Of a DNA stretch of 64,000 bases, positions 18,607 to 26,521 are shown one piece after another; position 1 is the stretch's first letter, and each line of letters starts with the position of its first letter. This DNA comes from an uncultured Lachnospiraceae bacterium (GTDB taxonomy: Bacteria > Bacillota > Clostridia > Lachnospirales > Lachnospiraceae): contig CANRDO010000004.1 of the NCBI GenBank assembly GCA_947629385.1, forward strand, positions 1-64,000, given 5' to 3'. The translations under genes were made by a program, and so were the position numbers. Under the pieces are notes generated by a model. That model saw nothing but the letters and a program-made list of their open reading frames with translations. It did no database searches and was not told where the DNA came from.

Positions 18607-18652
18607 GGGCCGGGCCGAATTCCTTTTCCGGGGATGCGCGCCCGGCTCTTTT
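18607..18652 (+). terminator. terminator of the sugar-importer operon
   Basis: Nine-bp arm GGGCCGGGC (18607-18615) pairs with GCCCGGCTC (18640-18648) and is followed by TTTT. Confidence 0.7.
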
Positions 18653-18703
18653 ATGCGCAGACCCGCGAGAGGAAAAATTTGCTGCTGTCGCAGCACGCGG
18701 GTC

Positions 18704-18774
18704 GCGCAGCGAGCAGGGAAAATCCGCCCTGCTCGATTGCTGCGCGGCAGTCTGCTCGATTGCTGCACGGCAGT
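18704..18774. repeat. long hairpin merging into 23-bp tandem repeats
   Basis: GCGCAGC+GAGCAGGG (18704-18718) pairs with CCCTGCTC (18727-18734) and, after a 4-base bulge, GCTGCGC (18739-18745). Two 23-bp direct repeats at 18729-18751 and 18752-18774 differ at one base (GCGCGG versus GCACGG), so the second copy can replace the right arm of the hairpin. The block sits directly upstream of the thpR promoter. Confidence 0.75.
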
Positions 18775-18779
18775 CCGTT

Positions 18780-18808
18780 TTGACATGTGGGCGCCGTTGT
18801 GGTACTAT
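18780..18808 (+). promoter_or_regulatory. promoter of thpR
   Basis: Perfect TTGACA at 18780-18785, 17-base spacer, TACTAT at 18803-18808; start about 30 bases before the GTG. Confidence 0.75.
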
Positions 18809-18844
18809 GAAAAGGAATATTTTGCGGGAAAAGAGGTGGATGCC

Positions 18845-19342
18845 GTGAGACTCTTTGTGGCGGTGCAGTTATCGGAGCAGATGAAGAACTCTCTGGTAGA
18901 AGTCATGCATGATATGAAAAACCAGGGCGTCGGCGGGAGCTATGTCCCGAAGCAGAATCTGCACATGACGCTGAGCTTTATCGGGGAGACCGACAGGCGG
19001 CAGCAGATTCAGGAGATCATGAGCGAGATCGGGTTTCAGCCGTTTCGGATCGCGCTGACGGAGGCGGGAAATTTCGGGGACACGCAGTGGATCGGCGTGA
19101 AGGGAAACCAGAAGCTGAAAGGCTATGTGAACGAACTGCAGAAGCGCTTCAGGGAAGAGGGCATCCCCTTCGACGGGAAAAAGTTCACTCCGCATATCAC
19201 GCTTCTGCGAAAGACAAAAGCCAGCCGTCCGTACACGGTGAAGGTGCCGAAGCTGGATATGAACGTGGAGAAGATCTCTTTGATGAAATCGGAATTCAAA
19301 GACGGGAAATCGGTATACAAAGAAATGTTTTCCGTGCCGTAA
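18845..19342 (+). CDS. thpR: RNA 2',3'-cyclic phosphodiesterase (ThpR, 2H family)
   Basis: A 165-residue 2H-phosphoesterase. Both catalytic HxT motifs are present: HMTLSFIG near residue 40 and HITLLRK near 118. The family opens or joins 2',5'/2',3' RNA ends; its cellular target in Firmicutes is unclear. The start is the GTG at 18845 (protein begins RLFVAVQLSEQ), because an upstream in-frame extension crosses the promoter and repeats. The next gene follows after 48 bases. Confidence 0.85.
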   Translation: MRLFVAVQLSEQMKNSLVEVMHDMKNQGVGGSYVPKQNLHMTLSFIGETDRRQQIQEIMSEIGFQPFRIALTEAGNFGDTQWIGVKGNQKLKGYVNELQKRFREEGIPFDGKKFTPHITLLRKTKASRPYTVKVPKLDMNVEKISLMKSEFKDGKSVYKEMFSVP

Positions 19343-19390
19343 CCAGCCGGGGTGAAGCATACAAATCAGATAAATCGGGAGGATGCAAAG

Positions 19391-20410
19391 ATGACTTACC
19401 AAGAGGTTTTGGAGCAGGCGAGGGGAAATGTTGGACCGTACTGCAAGGTGTGCCCAGTGTGCAACGGTAGGGTCTGCAAAAATCAGGTGCCGGGGCCGGG
19501 CGCGAAAGGCACGGGCGATACGGCGGCGCGCAACTACGATAAGTGGCAGGAGATCCGCGTGGTGCTGGATACGATCTGCGAGAACGGTGCGCCGGACACG
19601 ACGTTTGAGCTGTTCGGGAGGACGTTCCGCTACCCGTTCTTCGCAGGGCCGCTGGGCGCGGTGAATCTGCACTACGGCGACAAGTACGACGACACGGCTT
19701 ACAATAATATCCTCGTGTCGGCCTGCAGCGAGGCCGGCATCGCAGCGTTCACCGGCGACGGAGTGAATCCGGCGGTGATGCAGGCGGCTTCGAAAGCGAT
19801 CGCGGCGGCGGGCGGCGTGGGAGTGCCCACAGTCAAGCCGTGGAATCTCGAGCTGATCAGGGAGAAGCTGGCGCTCTGCAGGGAGGCGGGGAGCTTCGCG
19901 GTGGCGATGGATGTGGACGCGGCGGGACTTCCGTTTCTGAAGAACCTGACACCGCCAGCAGGCAGCAAGACGGTGGCGGAGCTTTCCGAGATCGCGCAGC
20001 TTTGCGGCGTGCCTTTTATCGTAAAAGGGATCATGAGTGTCAAGGGCGCCTTGAAGGCGAAGGAAGCCAAAGCGGCCGGCATCGTAGTCAGCAATCACGG
20101 CGGGCGTGTGCTCGATCAGTGCGCTGCGACGGCGGAGGTGCTCGGCGAGATCGCGGACGCGCTGAAGGGAAGCGGTATGAAGATATTCGTGGACGGCGGG
20201 ATACGCAGCGGCGTCGATCTGTTTAAGGCTCTGGCGCTCGGCGCGGACGCGGCGCTGATCTGCCGCCCGTTTGTGCCTGCGGTGTACGGCGGCGCGGAGG
20301 AAGGCGTGAAGCTCTATGTTGAGAAGATCGGCGCGGAGCTTGCCGATACGATGGCAATGTGCGGCGCGAAGGATCTGGCGTCGATCACAAGGGACATGGT
20401 TAGAGTGTGA
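19391..20410 (+). CDS. FMN-dependent alpha-hydroxy-acid oxidizing protein
   Basis: A 339-residue TIM-barrel flavoprotein of the lactate/glycolate oxidase (LldD) family. The active-site motif SNHGGRVLDQ, with its catalytic His, and the FMN-phosphate-binding region VDGGIRSG are visible. The N-terminus has an unusual cysteine set (CKVCPVCNGRVC near residues 15-26) absent from classical LldD; this is common in the Clostridia subgroup and could bind a metal or cluster. The ATG at 19391 follows GGGAGGA. Substrate is not known. Confidence 0.85.
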   Translation: MTYQEVLEQARGNVGPYCKVCPVCNGRVCKNQVPGPGAKGTGDTAARNYDKWQEIRVVLDTICENGAPDTTFELFGRTFRYPFFAGPLGAVNLHYGDKYDDTAYNNILVSACSEAGIAAFTGDGVNPAVMQAASKAIAAAGGVGVPTVKPWNLELIREKLALCREAGSFAVAMDVDAAGLPFLKNLTPPAGSKTVAELSEIAQLCGVPFIVKGIMSVKGALKAKEAKAAGIVVSNHGGRVLDQCAATAEVLGEIADALKGSGMKIFVDGGIRSGVDLFKALALGADAALICRPFVPAVYGGAEEGVKLYVEKIGAELADTMAMCGAKDLASITRDMVRV

Positions 20411-20563
20411 CGGCAGAGATATCGCAGACCGGAGACGGTGCGTTTCGGGAGTCAGTGTGTCAGGGAGGCAGCGTGCGCCGGAGAGTTGCCGGGCAGGGAG
20501 AGAATACAGGAGTGTGGGAGTGGAACAGATTGACTTGATCGGATGAGAAAGGCAGGTATCAGG

Positions 20564-21742
20564 ATGCAGTACAGAAATGATCGCAAGGGAAATCAGCTCT
20601 CGATTCTCGGGTATGGCTGTATGCGTTTTACGAAAAAGGGTTCGGAGATTGATCTGGAGAAGGCGGAGCAGGAGGTTATGTACGCGATCCGGCACGGGGT
20701 CAATTATCTGGACACGGCCTACGTGTACGGCGGGAGCGAGGAGGCGGTTGGAAAAATCCTGGCGAAGAACAACTGCCGGGATCAGATCAACCTTGCGACA
20801 AAGCTGCCCCATTATCTGATCCGTTCGGTCGAGGGAGCCGAGAAGAAATTTCAGGAGGAGCTGCGTCGACTGCAGACCGACCATATTGACTATTATCTGA
20901 TGCATATGCTCAACGACGTGAAGACCTGGGAGCGGCTTTGTGGGCTTGGCATTCGGGAGTGGATCCAGGAGAAGAAGGAGAGCGGACAGATCCGAAACAT
21001 CGGCTTTTCCTACCACGGGAACAGTGGAAATTTCCGCAGCCTTCTGGACGCCTATGACTGGGATTTCTGCCAGATCCAGTACAATTATCTGGACGAGCAC
21101 TCACAGGCCGGGCGCGAGGGTCTGACCTATGCGGCTGGAAAAGGCGTCCCTGTGATCATCATGGAGCCCCTGCGCGGCGGGCGGCTTGTAAACCTGCTGC
21201 CGGCGGACGCGAAGGAGCAGATCGCGAAGTCCGGGAAATTTGCGTCTCCGGCGGAGCTGGGTTTTCGCTGGCTGTGGAACCAGCCGGAGGTGACAGTCGT
21301 CCTCTCGGGAATGAATTCCCTCGAGATGGTGCAGGAGAATTTGTGCATCGCGGACGAGGTGCAGGTAGGGGAATTTACAGAGGAAGATCTCGGACTCGTG
21401 GAGCAGGTCAAACAGGAGATCAACCGAAACATGAAGGTCGGCTGTACCGGCTGCGGCTACTGCATGCCCTGCCCGAACAAGGTCGACATTCCGATGGCGT
21501 TTCACTGCTACAATCTGAAATACACGGAGGGAAAGAAGTCCGGGATGTGGGAGTATCTTCAGTCGACCGCAATGCGCCGGGAGACGTCGAGCGCGTCTCA
21601 GTGCATCGGTTGCGGAAAATGCGAGAAGCACTGTCCGCAGGGACTTCCGATTCGCGAGAAGCTGAAGGAGGCCGCGCGCGAGCTTGAGACTCCGCAGTAC
21701 CGCGTAATAAAATGGGCGGTGAAGACATTTAAGATCTATTAA
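20564..21742 (+). CDS. aldo/keto reductase with C-terminal [4Fe-4S] ferredoxin domain
   Basis: A 392-residue protein. Residues 1-270 form an aldo/keto reductase barrel (LGYGCMR at the start, DTAYVYGGSE with the catalytic Tyr, DYYLMH). The C-terminal ~100 residues hold CTGCGYCMPCPNKVDIP and CIGCGKCEKHCP, two ferredoxin-like cluster motifs. The combination suggests electron exchange between NAD(P)H and Fe-S carriers. An in-frame ATG at 20543 would add seven residues with no better ribosome site. A tRNA promoter begins eight bases after the stop. Confidence 0.88.
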   Translation: MQYRNDRKGNQLSILGYGCMRFTKKGSEIDLEKAEQEVMYAIRHGVNYLDTAYVYGGSEEAVGKILAKNNCRDQINLATKLPHYLIRSVEGAEKKFQEELRRLQTDHIDYYLMHMLNDVKTWERLCGLGIREWIQEKKESGQIRNIGFSYHGNSGNFRSLLDAYDWDFCQIQYNYLDEHSQAGREGLTYAAGKGVPVIIMEPLRGGRLVNLLPADAKEQIAKSGKFASPAELGFRWLWNQPEVTVVLSGMNSLEMVQENLCIADEVQVGEFTEEDLGLVEQVKQEINRNMKVGCTGCGYCMPCPNKVDIPMAFHCYNLKYTEGKKSGMWEYLQSTAMRRETSSASQCIGCGKCEKHCPQGLPIREKLKEAARELETPQYRVIKWAVKTFKIY

Positions 21743-21749
21743 AAAATGG

Positions 21750-21778
21750 TTGACTTTTAAAGGGCGATATATTATAAT
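21750..21778 (+). promoter_or_regulatory. promoter of the + strand tRNA cluster
   Basis: TTGACT at 21750-21755, 17-base spacer, perfect TATAAT at 21773-21778. First tRNA starts 41 bases downstream. Confidence 0.8.
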
Positions 21779-21818
21779 TCTATTCGCGTCAAGCGAAGGG
21801 CGCCTGAATTACCTGAAA

Positions 21819-21893
21819 CGGGGTGTGGCTCAGCTTGGCTAGAGCGCCTGGTTTGGGACCAGGAGGTCGCAGGTTCGAATCCTGTCACCCCGA
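21819..21893 (+). tRNA. tRNA-Pro (TGG)
   Basis: Acceptor CGGGGTG (21819-21825) pairs with CACCCCG (21886-21892), discriminator A. Anticodon loop TTTGGGA gives TGG. T-arm GGTTCGAATCC intact. First of seven co-oriented tRNAs. CCA is not encoded. Confidence 0.96.
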
Positions 21894-21920
21894 CGTACTT
21901 TTCCAGGTTCCATAGAGTTT

Positions 21921-21991
21921 GCGGGTGTAGTTCAATGGTAGAACACCAGCCTTCCAAGCTGGACACGTGGGTTCGATTCCCATCACCCGCT
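21921..21991 (+). tRNA. tRNA-Gly (TCC)
   Basis: Acceptor GCGGGTG (21921) with CACCCGC (21984-21990), discriminator T. Anticodon loop CTTCCAA gives TCC. T-arm GGTTCGATTCC. Confidence 0.96.
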
Positions 21992-21995
21992 TTTT

Positions 21996-22069
<74 letters not shown>

Positions 22070-22083
22070 TTTCAAATGAATAT

Positions 22084-22158
22084 GGTGGGTATAGCGCAGC
22101 TGGTTAGCGCGCCAGATTGTGGCTCTGGAGGCCAAGGGTTCGAATCCCTTTACCCACC
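22084..22158 (+). tRNA. tRNA-His (GTG)
   Basis: Acceptor GTGGGTA with TACCCAC, plus the extra G at 22084 facing C at 22158, the His identity pair. Anticodon loop TTGTGGC gives GTG. Confidence 0.96.
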
Positions 22159-22208
22159 CTGCATATAATAGGGCTGTTGCAGACGGTGCGACATCCCTAT
22201 TTGTTTAA

Positions 22209-22280
22209 TGGGCCATCGCCAAGCGGTAAGGCACAGGACTTTGACTCCTGCATTCGCCGGTTCGAATCCGGCTGGCCCAG
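22209..22280 (+). tRNA. tRNA-Gln (TTG)
   Basis: Acceptor TGGGCCA (22209) with TGGCCCA (22273-22279), discriminator G. Anticodon loop CTTTGAC gives TTG. Confidence 0.95.
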
Positions 22281-22348
22281 TTTGACAGTCCGATGATATC
22301 GACGGGTGGGAAGAACGATCGAGTCAGGCTGTAAAAAGTATATTTTTC

Positions 22349-22421
22349 GGGGTATTAGCTCAGGCGGTAGAGCACTTGACTTTTAATCAAGTTGTCCGGG
22401 GTTCGAATCCCCGATGCCTCA
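22349..22421 (+). tRNA. tRNA-Lys (TTT)
   Basis: Acceptor GGGGTAT (22349) with ATGCCTC (two G-T pairs), discriminator A at 22421. Anticodon loop CTTTTAA gives TTT. The G-T wobble pairs in the acceptor are a little unusual. Confidence 0.94.
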
Positions 22422-22480
22422 TGACAGCGCGGAGGTCCAGACATAGAGAATCGCTCGGATACTTCGCGTGATATTTTTAG

Positions 22481-22562
22481 GCGGAAATGACGGAATTGGC
22501 AGACGTGCAGGATTTAGGTTCCTGTGCCGCGAGGCGTGAGGGTTCGAGTCCCTTTTTCCGCA
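22481..22562 (+). tRNA. tRNA-Leu (TAG)
   Basis: Acceptor GCGGAAA (22481) with TTTCCGC (22555-22561), discriminator A. Anticodon loop TTTAGGT gives TAG. The long variable arm (GTGCCGCGAGGCGT region) is typical of Leu. Confidence 0.95.
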
Positions 22563-22629
22563 GTTATTATTTCAAAACAGGACCTGTCTGGAATATAGCA
22601 AGACGAGCAACGGCAGAAAGGGCAAGACT

Positions 22630-22821
22630 ATGAGCAAGATGGATTCCTTTAATGAGAAAAGGAAGCAAATGAGAATCAGAACGGGCGGCTATATATGTCC
22701 GCAATGTGGTGAAGTATGGAACGGTTCAACCAATATCCATGGCACTGTTATAAAGGGTTTATTTGGAACACATTCGGCATGGGAATGCCTGGAATGCGGA
22801 TATAAGTGGAAATGGAAGTAG
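22630..22821 (+). CDS. small zinc-ribbon protein
   Basis: A 63-residue, Lys-rich protein with two Cys pairs, CPQCGEVW near residue 24 and CLECGYKWKWK at the C-terminus, separated by about 30 residues. This is the layout of a rubredoxin-like zinc ribbon. No partner gene is apparent; it lies between the two tRNA groups. The start ATG is preceded by an AGAAAGGG-like site. Function unknown. Confidence 0.6.
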   Translation: MSKMDSFNEKRKQMRIRTGGYICPQCGEVWNGSTNIHGTVIKGLFGTHSAWECLECGYKWKWK

Positions 22822-22871
22822 AATAAGTTGACAAATATCAGGGAGAAGAATTTGCATTTGTATACCTGACA

Positions 22872-22912
22872 AACAAAAAACCGGAAACTCCTGTATTTAC
22901 AGGCCTTTCCGG
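22872..22912 (-). terminator. terminator of the minus-strand tRNA pair
   Basis: Read on the minus strand: outer arm CCGGAAA/TTTCCGG and inner arm CCTGTA/TACAGG enclosing two bases, followed by TTTTTTGTTT (complement of the A-run at 22872-22880). Confidence 0.75.
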
Positions 22913-22921
22913 CGGGGTGAA

Positions 22922-22994
22922 TGGAGATAGGGGGACTCGAACCCCTGACCTATGCGTTGCGAACGCATCGCTCTCCCAACTGAGCTATATCCCC
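22922..22994 (-). tRNA. tRNA-Ala (CGC)
   Basis: On the minus strand, acceptor GGGGATA with TATCTCC, discriminator A. Anticodon stem ATGCG/CGCAT with loop TTCGCAA gives CGC. This tRNA reads GCG codons, frequent in the chromosomal genes here. Confidence 0.93.
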
Positions 22995-23001
22995 AGAATG
23001 T

Positions 23002-23026
23002 GTGCCGGAGCTCTCCGGCACTTTTT
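23002..23026 (+). terminator. perfect inverted repeat between the minus-strand tRNAs
   Basis: GTGCCGGAG (23002-23010) and CTCCGGCAC (23013-23021) form a 9-bp stem with a CT loop, followed by TTTTT on the + strand. It lies in the spacer of the tRNA pair, so it could be a processing hairpin for the tRNA precursor, or a terminator for + strand transcription from the tRNA cluster or zinc-ribbon gene. Confidence 0.55.
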
Positions 23027-23028
23027 GA

Positions 23029-23102
23029 TGGAAGCAAGGAGGCTCGAACTCCTGACCTCTCGCGTGTGAGGCGAACGCTCATCCCAGCTGAGCTATGCTT
23101 CC
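23029..23102 (-). tRNA. tRNA-Val (CAC)
   Basis: On the minus strand, acceptor GGAAGCA with TGCTTCC, discriminator A. Anticodon loop CTCACAC gives CAC, reading GTG codons. First gene of the minus-strand pair. Confidence 0.94.
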
Positions 23103-23113
23103 CAAACAATTCT

Positions 23114-23141
23114 ATTATAATCATTTGGAGAAAAAATACAA
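23114..23141 (-). promoter_or_regulatory. promoter of the minus-strand tRNA pair
   Basis: On the minus strand TTGTAT (23141-23136), 16-base spacer, TATAAT (23119-23114). tRNA-Val begins 12 bases further. The surrounding 23103-23175 stretch is very AT-rich. Confidence 0.6.
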
Positions 23142-23245
23142 CTAAAATTTTCATTTTTTGAAAAATTTTTTTGAAGCCCAGGGAAAAGGCGCGGGAAGCG
23201 ACAGGAGAAACGGCGTGAAAATGGCCTGAGAAAGCGTGAATTCAG

Positions 23246-23275
23246 TTGACAATCATAAGGCCGTAATGATACGAT
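23246..23275 (+). promoter_or_regulatory. promoter upstream of the YbaK-like gene
   Basis: Perfect TTGACA at 23246-23251 and TACGAT at 23270-23275, spacer 18. The 150-base leader that follows contains an eight-G run (23331-23338) and three 12-bp repeats just before the start codon. Confidence 0.55.
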
Positions 23276-23384
23276 AAGCGGCGTGAAAACGATATGAGAC
23301 GAACCGTCGGACGACCCGCGCAGTATGACCGGGGGGGGCGGAAGCCGGATGGGAGATCAAAGCGGACGACGGGACAAAAGAAAA

Positions 23385-23420
23385 GACAGAGGGTAAGACA
23401 GAGGGTAAGACAGAGGGTAA
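23385..23420 (+). repeat. three tandem 12-bp repeats carrying the ribosome-binding site
   Basis: GACAGAGGGTAA is repeated exactly three times and ends four bases before the ATG at 23425. Each copy contains AGAGGG, a Shine-Dalgarno-like core, so copy number sets how many such cores precede the gene. Confidence 0.85.
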
Positions 23421-23424
23421 GAAT

Positions 23425-23895
23425 ATGGCGATTGAAGTGGTGAGAGAATATCTGAAGCAGTGGGGCGCGGACAAGAGGATCATCGAATTTCCGACGTCCA
23501 GCGCGACGGTGGAGCTGGCGGCGCAGGCGGCGGGCTGTGAGCCGGCGAGGATCGCGAAGTCGCTTTCCTTTCTGGTGGACGACCATGCGGTACTGATCGT
23601 GATGGCTGGCGACGTGAAGGTGGACAACGCAAAGTACAAGGCGTTGTTTCACACGAAGGCGAAGATGCTGAACGCGGATCAGGTGACGGAGATGATCGGC
23701 CATGCGGTCGGCGGCGTATGTCCGTTCGGCGTGAAGGAGGGCGTGGAGGTTTATCTGGATGAGTCGCTGAAGCGCTTTGAGACGGTTTTCCCGGCTGCCG
23801 GCAGCTCGAATAGTGCGATTGAGCTGACGCTTGAGGAGCTGGAGAAATTTTCGGGGAGCACGAAGTGGGTGGACGTGAGCAAGAGCATGAACTGA
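23425..23895 (+). CDS. YbaK/EbsC-family aminoacyl-tRNA deacylase
   Basis: A 156-residue single-domain protein of the YbaK/ProX superfamily, which hydrolyses mischarged aminoacyl-tRNA in trans. The family features are seen: RIAKSLSF near residue 47, with the conserved Lys; VMAGDVKVDNAKYK near 69; and GHAVGGVCPFGVKEGVEVYL near 92. The amino-acid specificity is not readable. It follows the tRNA genes but has its own promoter and a repeat-based ribosome site. Confidence 0.88.
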   Translation: MAIEVVREYLKQWGADKRIIEFPTSSATVELAAQAAGCEPARIAKSLSFLVDDHAVLIVMAGDVKVDNAKYKALFHTKAKMLNADQVTEMIGHAVGGVCPFGVKEGVEVYLDESLKRFETVFPAAGSSNSAIELTLEELEKFSGSTKWVDVSKSMN

Positions 23896-23969
23896 TCCTG
23901 CTTGTTCTGGCAAAGCGGAACCGGCTCTTTCAAATGGATGGAATCAGAGCAAAAATATTGGATATTATA

Positions 23970-23998
23970 TTGTGCTTTGCAGTAAAATATAGTAAAAT
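23970..23998 (+). promoter_or_regulatory. probable promoter of the NfeD-SPFH operon
   Basis: TTGTGC at 23970-23975, 17-base spacer, TAAAAT at 23993-23998. The -35 is weak. Confidence 0.5.
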
Positions 23999-24030
23999 GT
24001 ACGATAATATGAAGGGAGGAGGCTTACTGT

Positions 24031-24471
24031 ATGGATATTAATTTGCAGGCCGTAACCTGGCTCGGGGTGTTCGTGGTCATGCTGATCGTTGAGGCGATCA
24101 CGCTGGGACTTACGACGATCTGGTTCGCGGGAGGCGCTCTGGTGGCGTTCGGACTTGCGATTGCGGGTGTGGACACGCTGCTTCAGATCGTCGCATTCTG
24201 CGTCGTGTCCGTAGTGTTGCTGATTGCCACGCGGCCGGCGGCGGTGCGCTGGCTCAACAGAGGGCGCGTCAAGACGAACGCGGAGAGTCTGGTTGGCGCG
24301 GCGGCGGTCGTCACAGAGGCGATCGATAATCTGGCGGGCAAGGGCCGGGTACAGGTGAAAGGACAGTCCTGGGCCGCGTGTACAGTGGCCGACGACATTC
24401 AGATTGAAGCAGGGAAACAAGTCAAAGTCACAAAGATCAGCGGAGTGAAGCTGATCGTGGAGGAGGTTTAA
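24031..24471 (+). CDS. NfeD-family membrane protein
   Basis: A 146-residue protein: N-terminal transmembrane segments (~8-75, rich in Val, Leu and Ala, with GLTTIWFAGGALVAFGLA), then a soluble OB-fold-like C-terminal domain (~85-146, ESLVGAAAVVTEAIDN). It is the short form lacking the ClpP-type protease domain. Short NfeD proteins are encoded next to SPFH/stomatin proteins and act with them in the membrane, as here (the partner starts three bases later). AAGGGAGGAGG precedes the start. Confidence 0.88.
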   Translation: MDINLQAVTWLGVFVVMLIVEAITLGLTTIWFAGGALVAFGLAIAGVDTLLQIVAFCVVSVVLLIATRPAAVRWLNRGRVKTNAESLVGAAAVVTEAIDNLAGKGRVQVKGQSWAACTVADDIQIEAGKQVKVTKISGVKLIVEEV

Positions 24472-24473
24472 AA

Positions 24474-25421
24474 ATGCCAAGTGCGACAATTCTTGTAATT
24501 ATTCTGGTCATTATTCTTTTGCTGGTGATTGCGAGCTGCGTGAAGATTGTTCCGCAGGCGCAGGCGTTTATCCTGGAGCGGCTCGGCGGCTACCAGACGA
24601 CCTGGGACGTCGGACTGCACTTCAAGCTTCCGCTCATCGACCGTGTGGCGAAGCGCGTGAATTTGAAGGAACAGGTCGTCGATTTCGATCCGCAGCCGGT
24701 GATCACGAAGGATAACGTTACGATGCGGATCGATACGGTCGTGTTCTTCCAGATCACGGACCCGAAGCTTTTTACCTATGGCGTGGAGAATCCCATCATG
24801 GCGATTGAGAACCTGACGGCGACCACGTTGAGAAACATCATCGGCGACATGGAGCTCGACCAGACGCTGACCTCCCGCGAGGTGATCAACACGACGATGC
24901 GCTCGACGCTCGACGTCGCGACCGACCCGTGGGGCATCAAGGTGAACCGCGTGGAGCTGAAGAACATCTTGCCGCCGGCGCAGATCGTCGACGCGATGGA
25001 GAAGCAGATGAAGGCGGAGCGCGAACGAAGAGAGGCGATCCTGAAGGCGGAAGGTGAGAAGAAGTCTTCGATCCTTGTGGCAGAGGGTAACAAGCAGTCC
25101 GCGATCCTGGACGCTGAGGCTGAGAAGCAGTCCGCAATCCTTCATGCGGAGGCTGAGAAGGAGAGAATGATCCGCGAGGCGGAAGGCCAGGCGGAGGCGA
25201 TCCTGAAGGTGCAGCAGGCGAAGGCCGAGGGCATCCGTCTGATCAAAGAAGCAGGGGCTGATCAGGCCGTTTTGACGATGAAGAGCTTCGAGACGCTCGA
25301 GAAGGTGGCAGACGGCAAGTCCACGAAGATCATCATCCCGTCCGAGCTGCAGAACGTAGCGGGGCTCGTGAGCGCGGTGACGGAGGTCGCGAAGGACGTG
25401 AAGGCTTCGAAGGAAGCGTAA
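24474..25421 (+). CDS. SPFH/band 7 (stomatin-like, QmcA-type) membrane protein
   Basis: A 315-residue protein with one N-terminal transmembrane helix (~5-24), the band 7 domain (~25-190, VPQAQAFILERLGGYQTTW) and a long charged Ala/Glu coiled coil (~180-270, with repeated KQSAILDAEAEKQSAI). It is expected to form large oligomeric cages in membrane microdomains and pair with the NfeD encoded immediately upstream. No degradation motif or enzymatic site is expected or seen. Confidence 0.9.
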   Translation: MPSATILVIILVIILLLVIASCVKIVPQAQAFILERLGGYQTTWDVGLHFKLPLIDRVAKRVNLKEQVVDFDPQPVITKDNVTMRIDTVVFFQITDPKLFTYGVENPIMAIENLTATTLRNIIGDMELDQTLTSREVINTTMRSTLDVATDPWGIKVNRVELKNILPPAQIVDAMEKQMKAERERREAILKAEGEKKSSILVAEGNKQSAILDAEAEKQSAILHAEAEKERMIREAEGQAEAILKVQQAKAEGIRLIKEAGADQAVLTMKSFETLEKVADGKSTKIIIPSELQNVAGLVSAVTEVAKDVKASKEA

Positions 25422-25516
25422 ATAGGCGAATGTCCTATTGGAGTGACAATAAGAGCTGTCGTCAGATAGCAGTTTAGGATGAAATGGCGCAGGCGGCTGC
25501 GCATGAGGAGGATATT

Positions 25517-26521
25517 ATGAATCTGAAGGGCAGGAATTTTCTGACGCTTCGGGATTTTACGCCGGAGGAGATCACGTATTTCCTCGATCTGGCGGCGGAG
25601 CTGAAAGCGAAGAAAAAAGCGGGGGAACTGACCCACTATTTCACGGGGAAGAACATTGCCCTGATCTTTGAGAAGACAAGCACGAGGACGCGCTGCTCGT
25701 TCGAGGTGGCAGCGCACGATCTCGGCATGCATGTGACCTATCTGGATCCGAAAGGTTCGCAGATTGGCAAGAAGGAGAGCATCCGCGACACCGCGCGCGT
25801 ACTCGGTCGGATGTATGACGGCATCGAGTACCGCGGCTACGGGCAGAGCATTGTCGAGGAGCTGGCGAAGTACGCGGGCGTCCCGGTCTGGAACGGCCTG
25901 ACGAACGAGTACCACCCGACACAGATGCTGGCGGACTGCCTGACGATCCGGGAGCATCTCGGGGAGCTGAAGGGCAAGAGGCTGGCGTATTTCGGCGACG
26001 CGCGCTACAACATGGGCAACTCTCTGATGATTGTCTGCGCGAAGCTCGGCATGCACTTTGTGGCGTGTACGGCGAAGGAATATTTCCCGGATCCGGAGCT
26101 TGTCGCGGCGTGTCAGGAGTATGCGAAGGCGAGCGGCAGTTCCATTACGCTGACGGAGAGCGTCGAGGAAGGCGCAAAGGGCGCGGACGTGATCTACACG
26201 GACGTCTGGGTGTCCATGGGTGAGCCGGACGAGGTTTGGGAGCAGAGGATCAAGGCGCTGCTGCCGTATCAGGTCAACGCGCGGGTGATGCAGCTGGCCG
26301 GTCCGAAGGCGATCTTCATGCACTGCCTGCCGGCGTTCCATGATCTCGAGACGACGATTGGGCAGCAGATCCACGAGAAGTTCGGACTCGACGCGATGGA
26401 AGTGACGGACGAGGTCTTTGAGTCGGAGCAGTCGGTCGTTTTCGACGAGGCGGAGAACCGCATGCACACGATCAAGGCTGTGATGGCGGCGACGCTGGGA
26501 TATGAGATCGGAGGAAAGTGA
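25517..26521 (+). CDS. argF: ornithine carbamoyltransferase
   Basis: A 334-residue enzyme condensing carbamoyl phosphate with ornithine to citrulline. The carbamoyl-phosphate loop STRTR near residue 54, HPTQ near 132, the ornithine-side DVWVSMGE near 227 and HCLPAFHD near 266 are all intact. The ATG at 25517 follows GAGGAGG; an upstream in-frame ATG at 25484 would add 11 residues. No carbamate kinase or arginine deiminase lies nearby, so biosynthetic (ArgF) and catabolic (ArcB) use cannot be separated. The stop overlaps the birA start. Confidence 0.95.
   Translation: MNLKGRNFLTLRDFTPEEITYFLDLAAELKAKKKAGELTHYFTGKNIALIFEKTSTRTRCSFEVAAHDLGMHVTYLDPKGSQIGKKESIRDTARVLGRMYDGIEYRGYGQSIVEELAKYAGVPVWNGLTNEYHPTQMLADCLTIREHLGELKGKRLAYFGDARYNMGNSLMIVCAKLGMHFVACTAKEYFPDPELVAACQEYAKASGSSITLTESVEEGAKGADVIYTDVWVSMGEPDEVWEQRIKALLPYQVNARVMQLAGPKAIFMHCLPAFHDLETTIGQQIHEKFGLDAMEVTDEVFESEQSVVFDEAENRMHTIKAVMAATLGYEIGGK

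Noticed and set aside
18869..21100. 743-codon open frame on the minus strand
   Set aside because: It is the complement of thpR, the hydroxyacid oxidase and part of the aldo/keto reductase; composition is His/Arg/Leu-rich as expected of a GC-rich antisense shadow, and no domain is seen.
23331..23338. Eight-G run as a phase-variation switch inside a coding region
   Set aside because: It is not within any open frame; kept only as part of the unstable leader observation. A sequencing artefact cannot be excluded.
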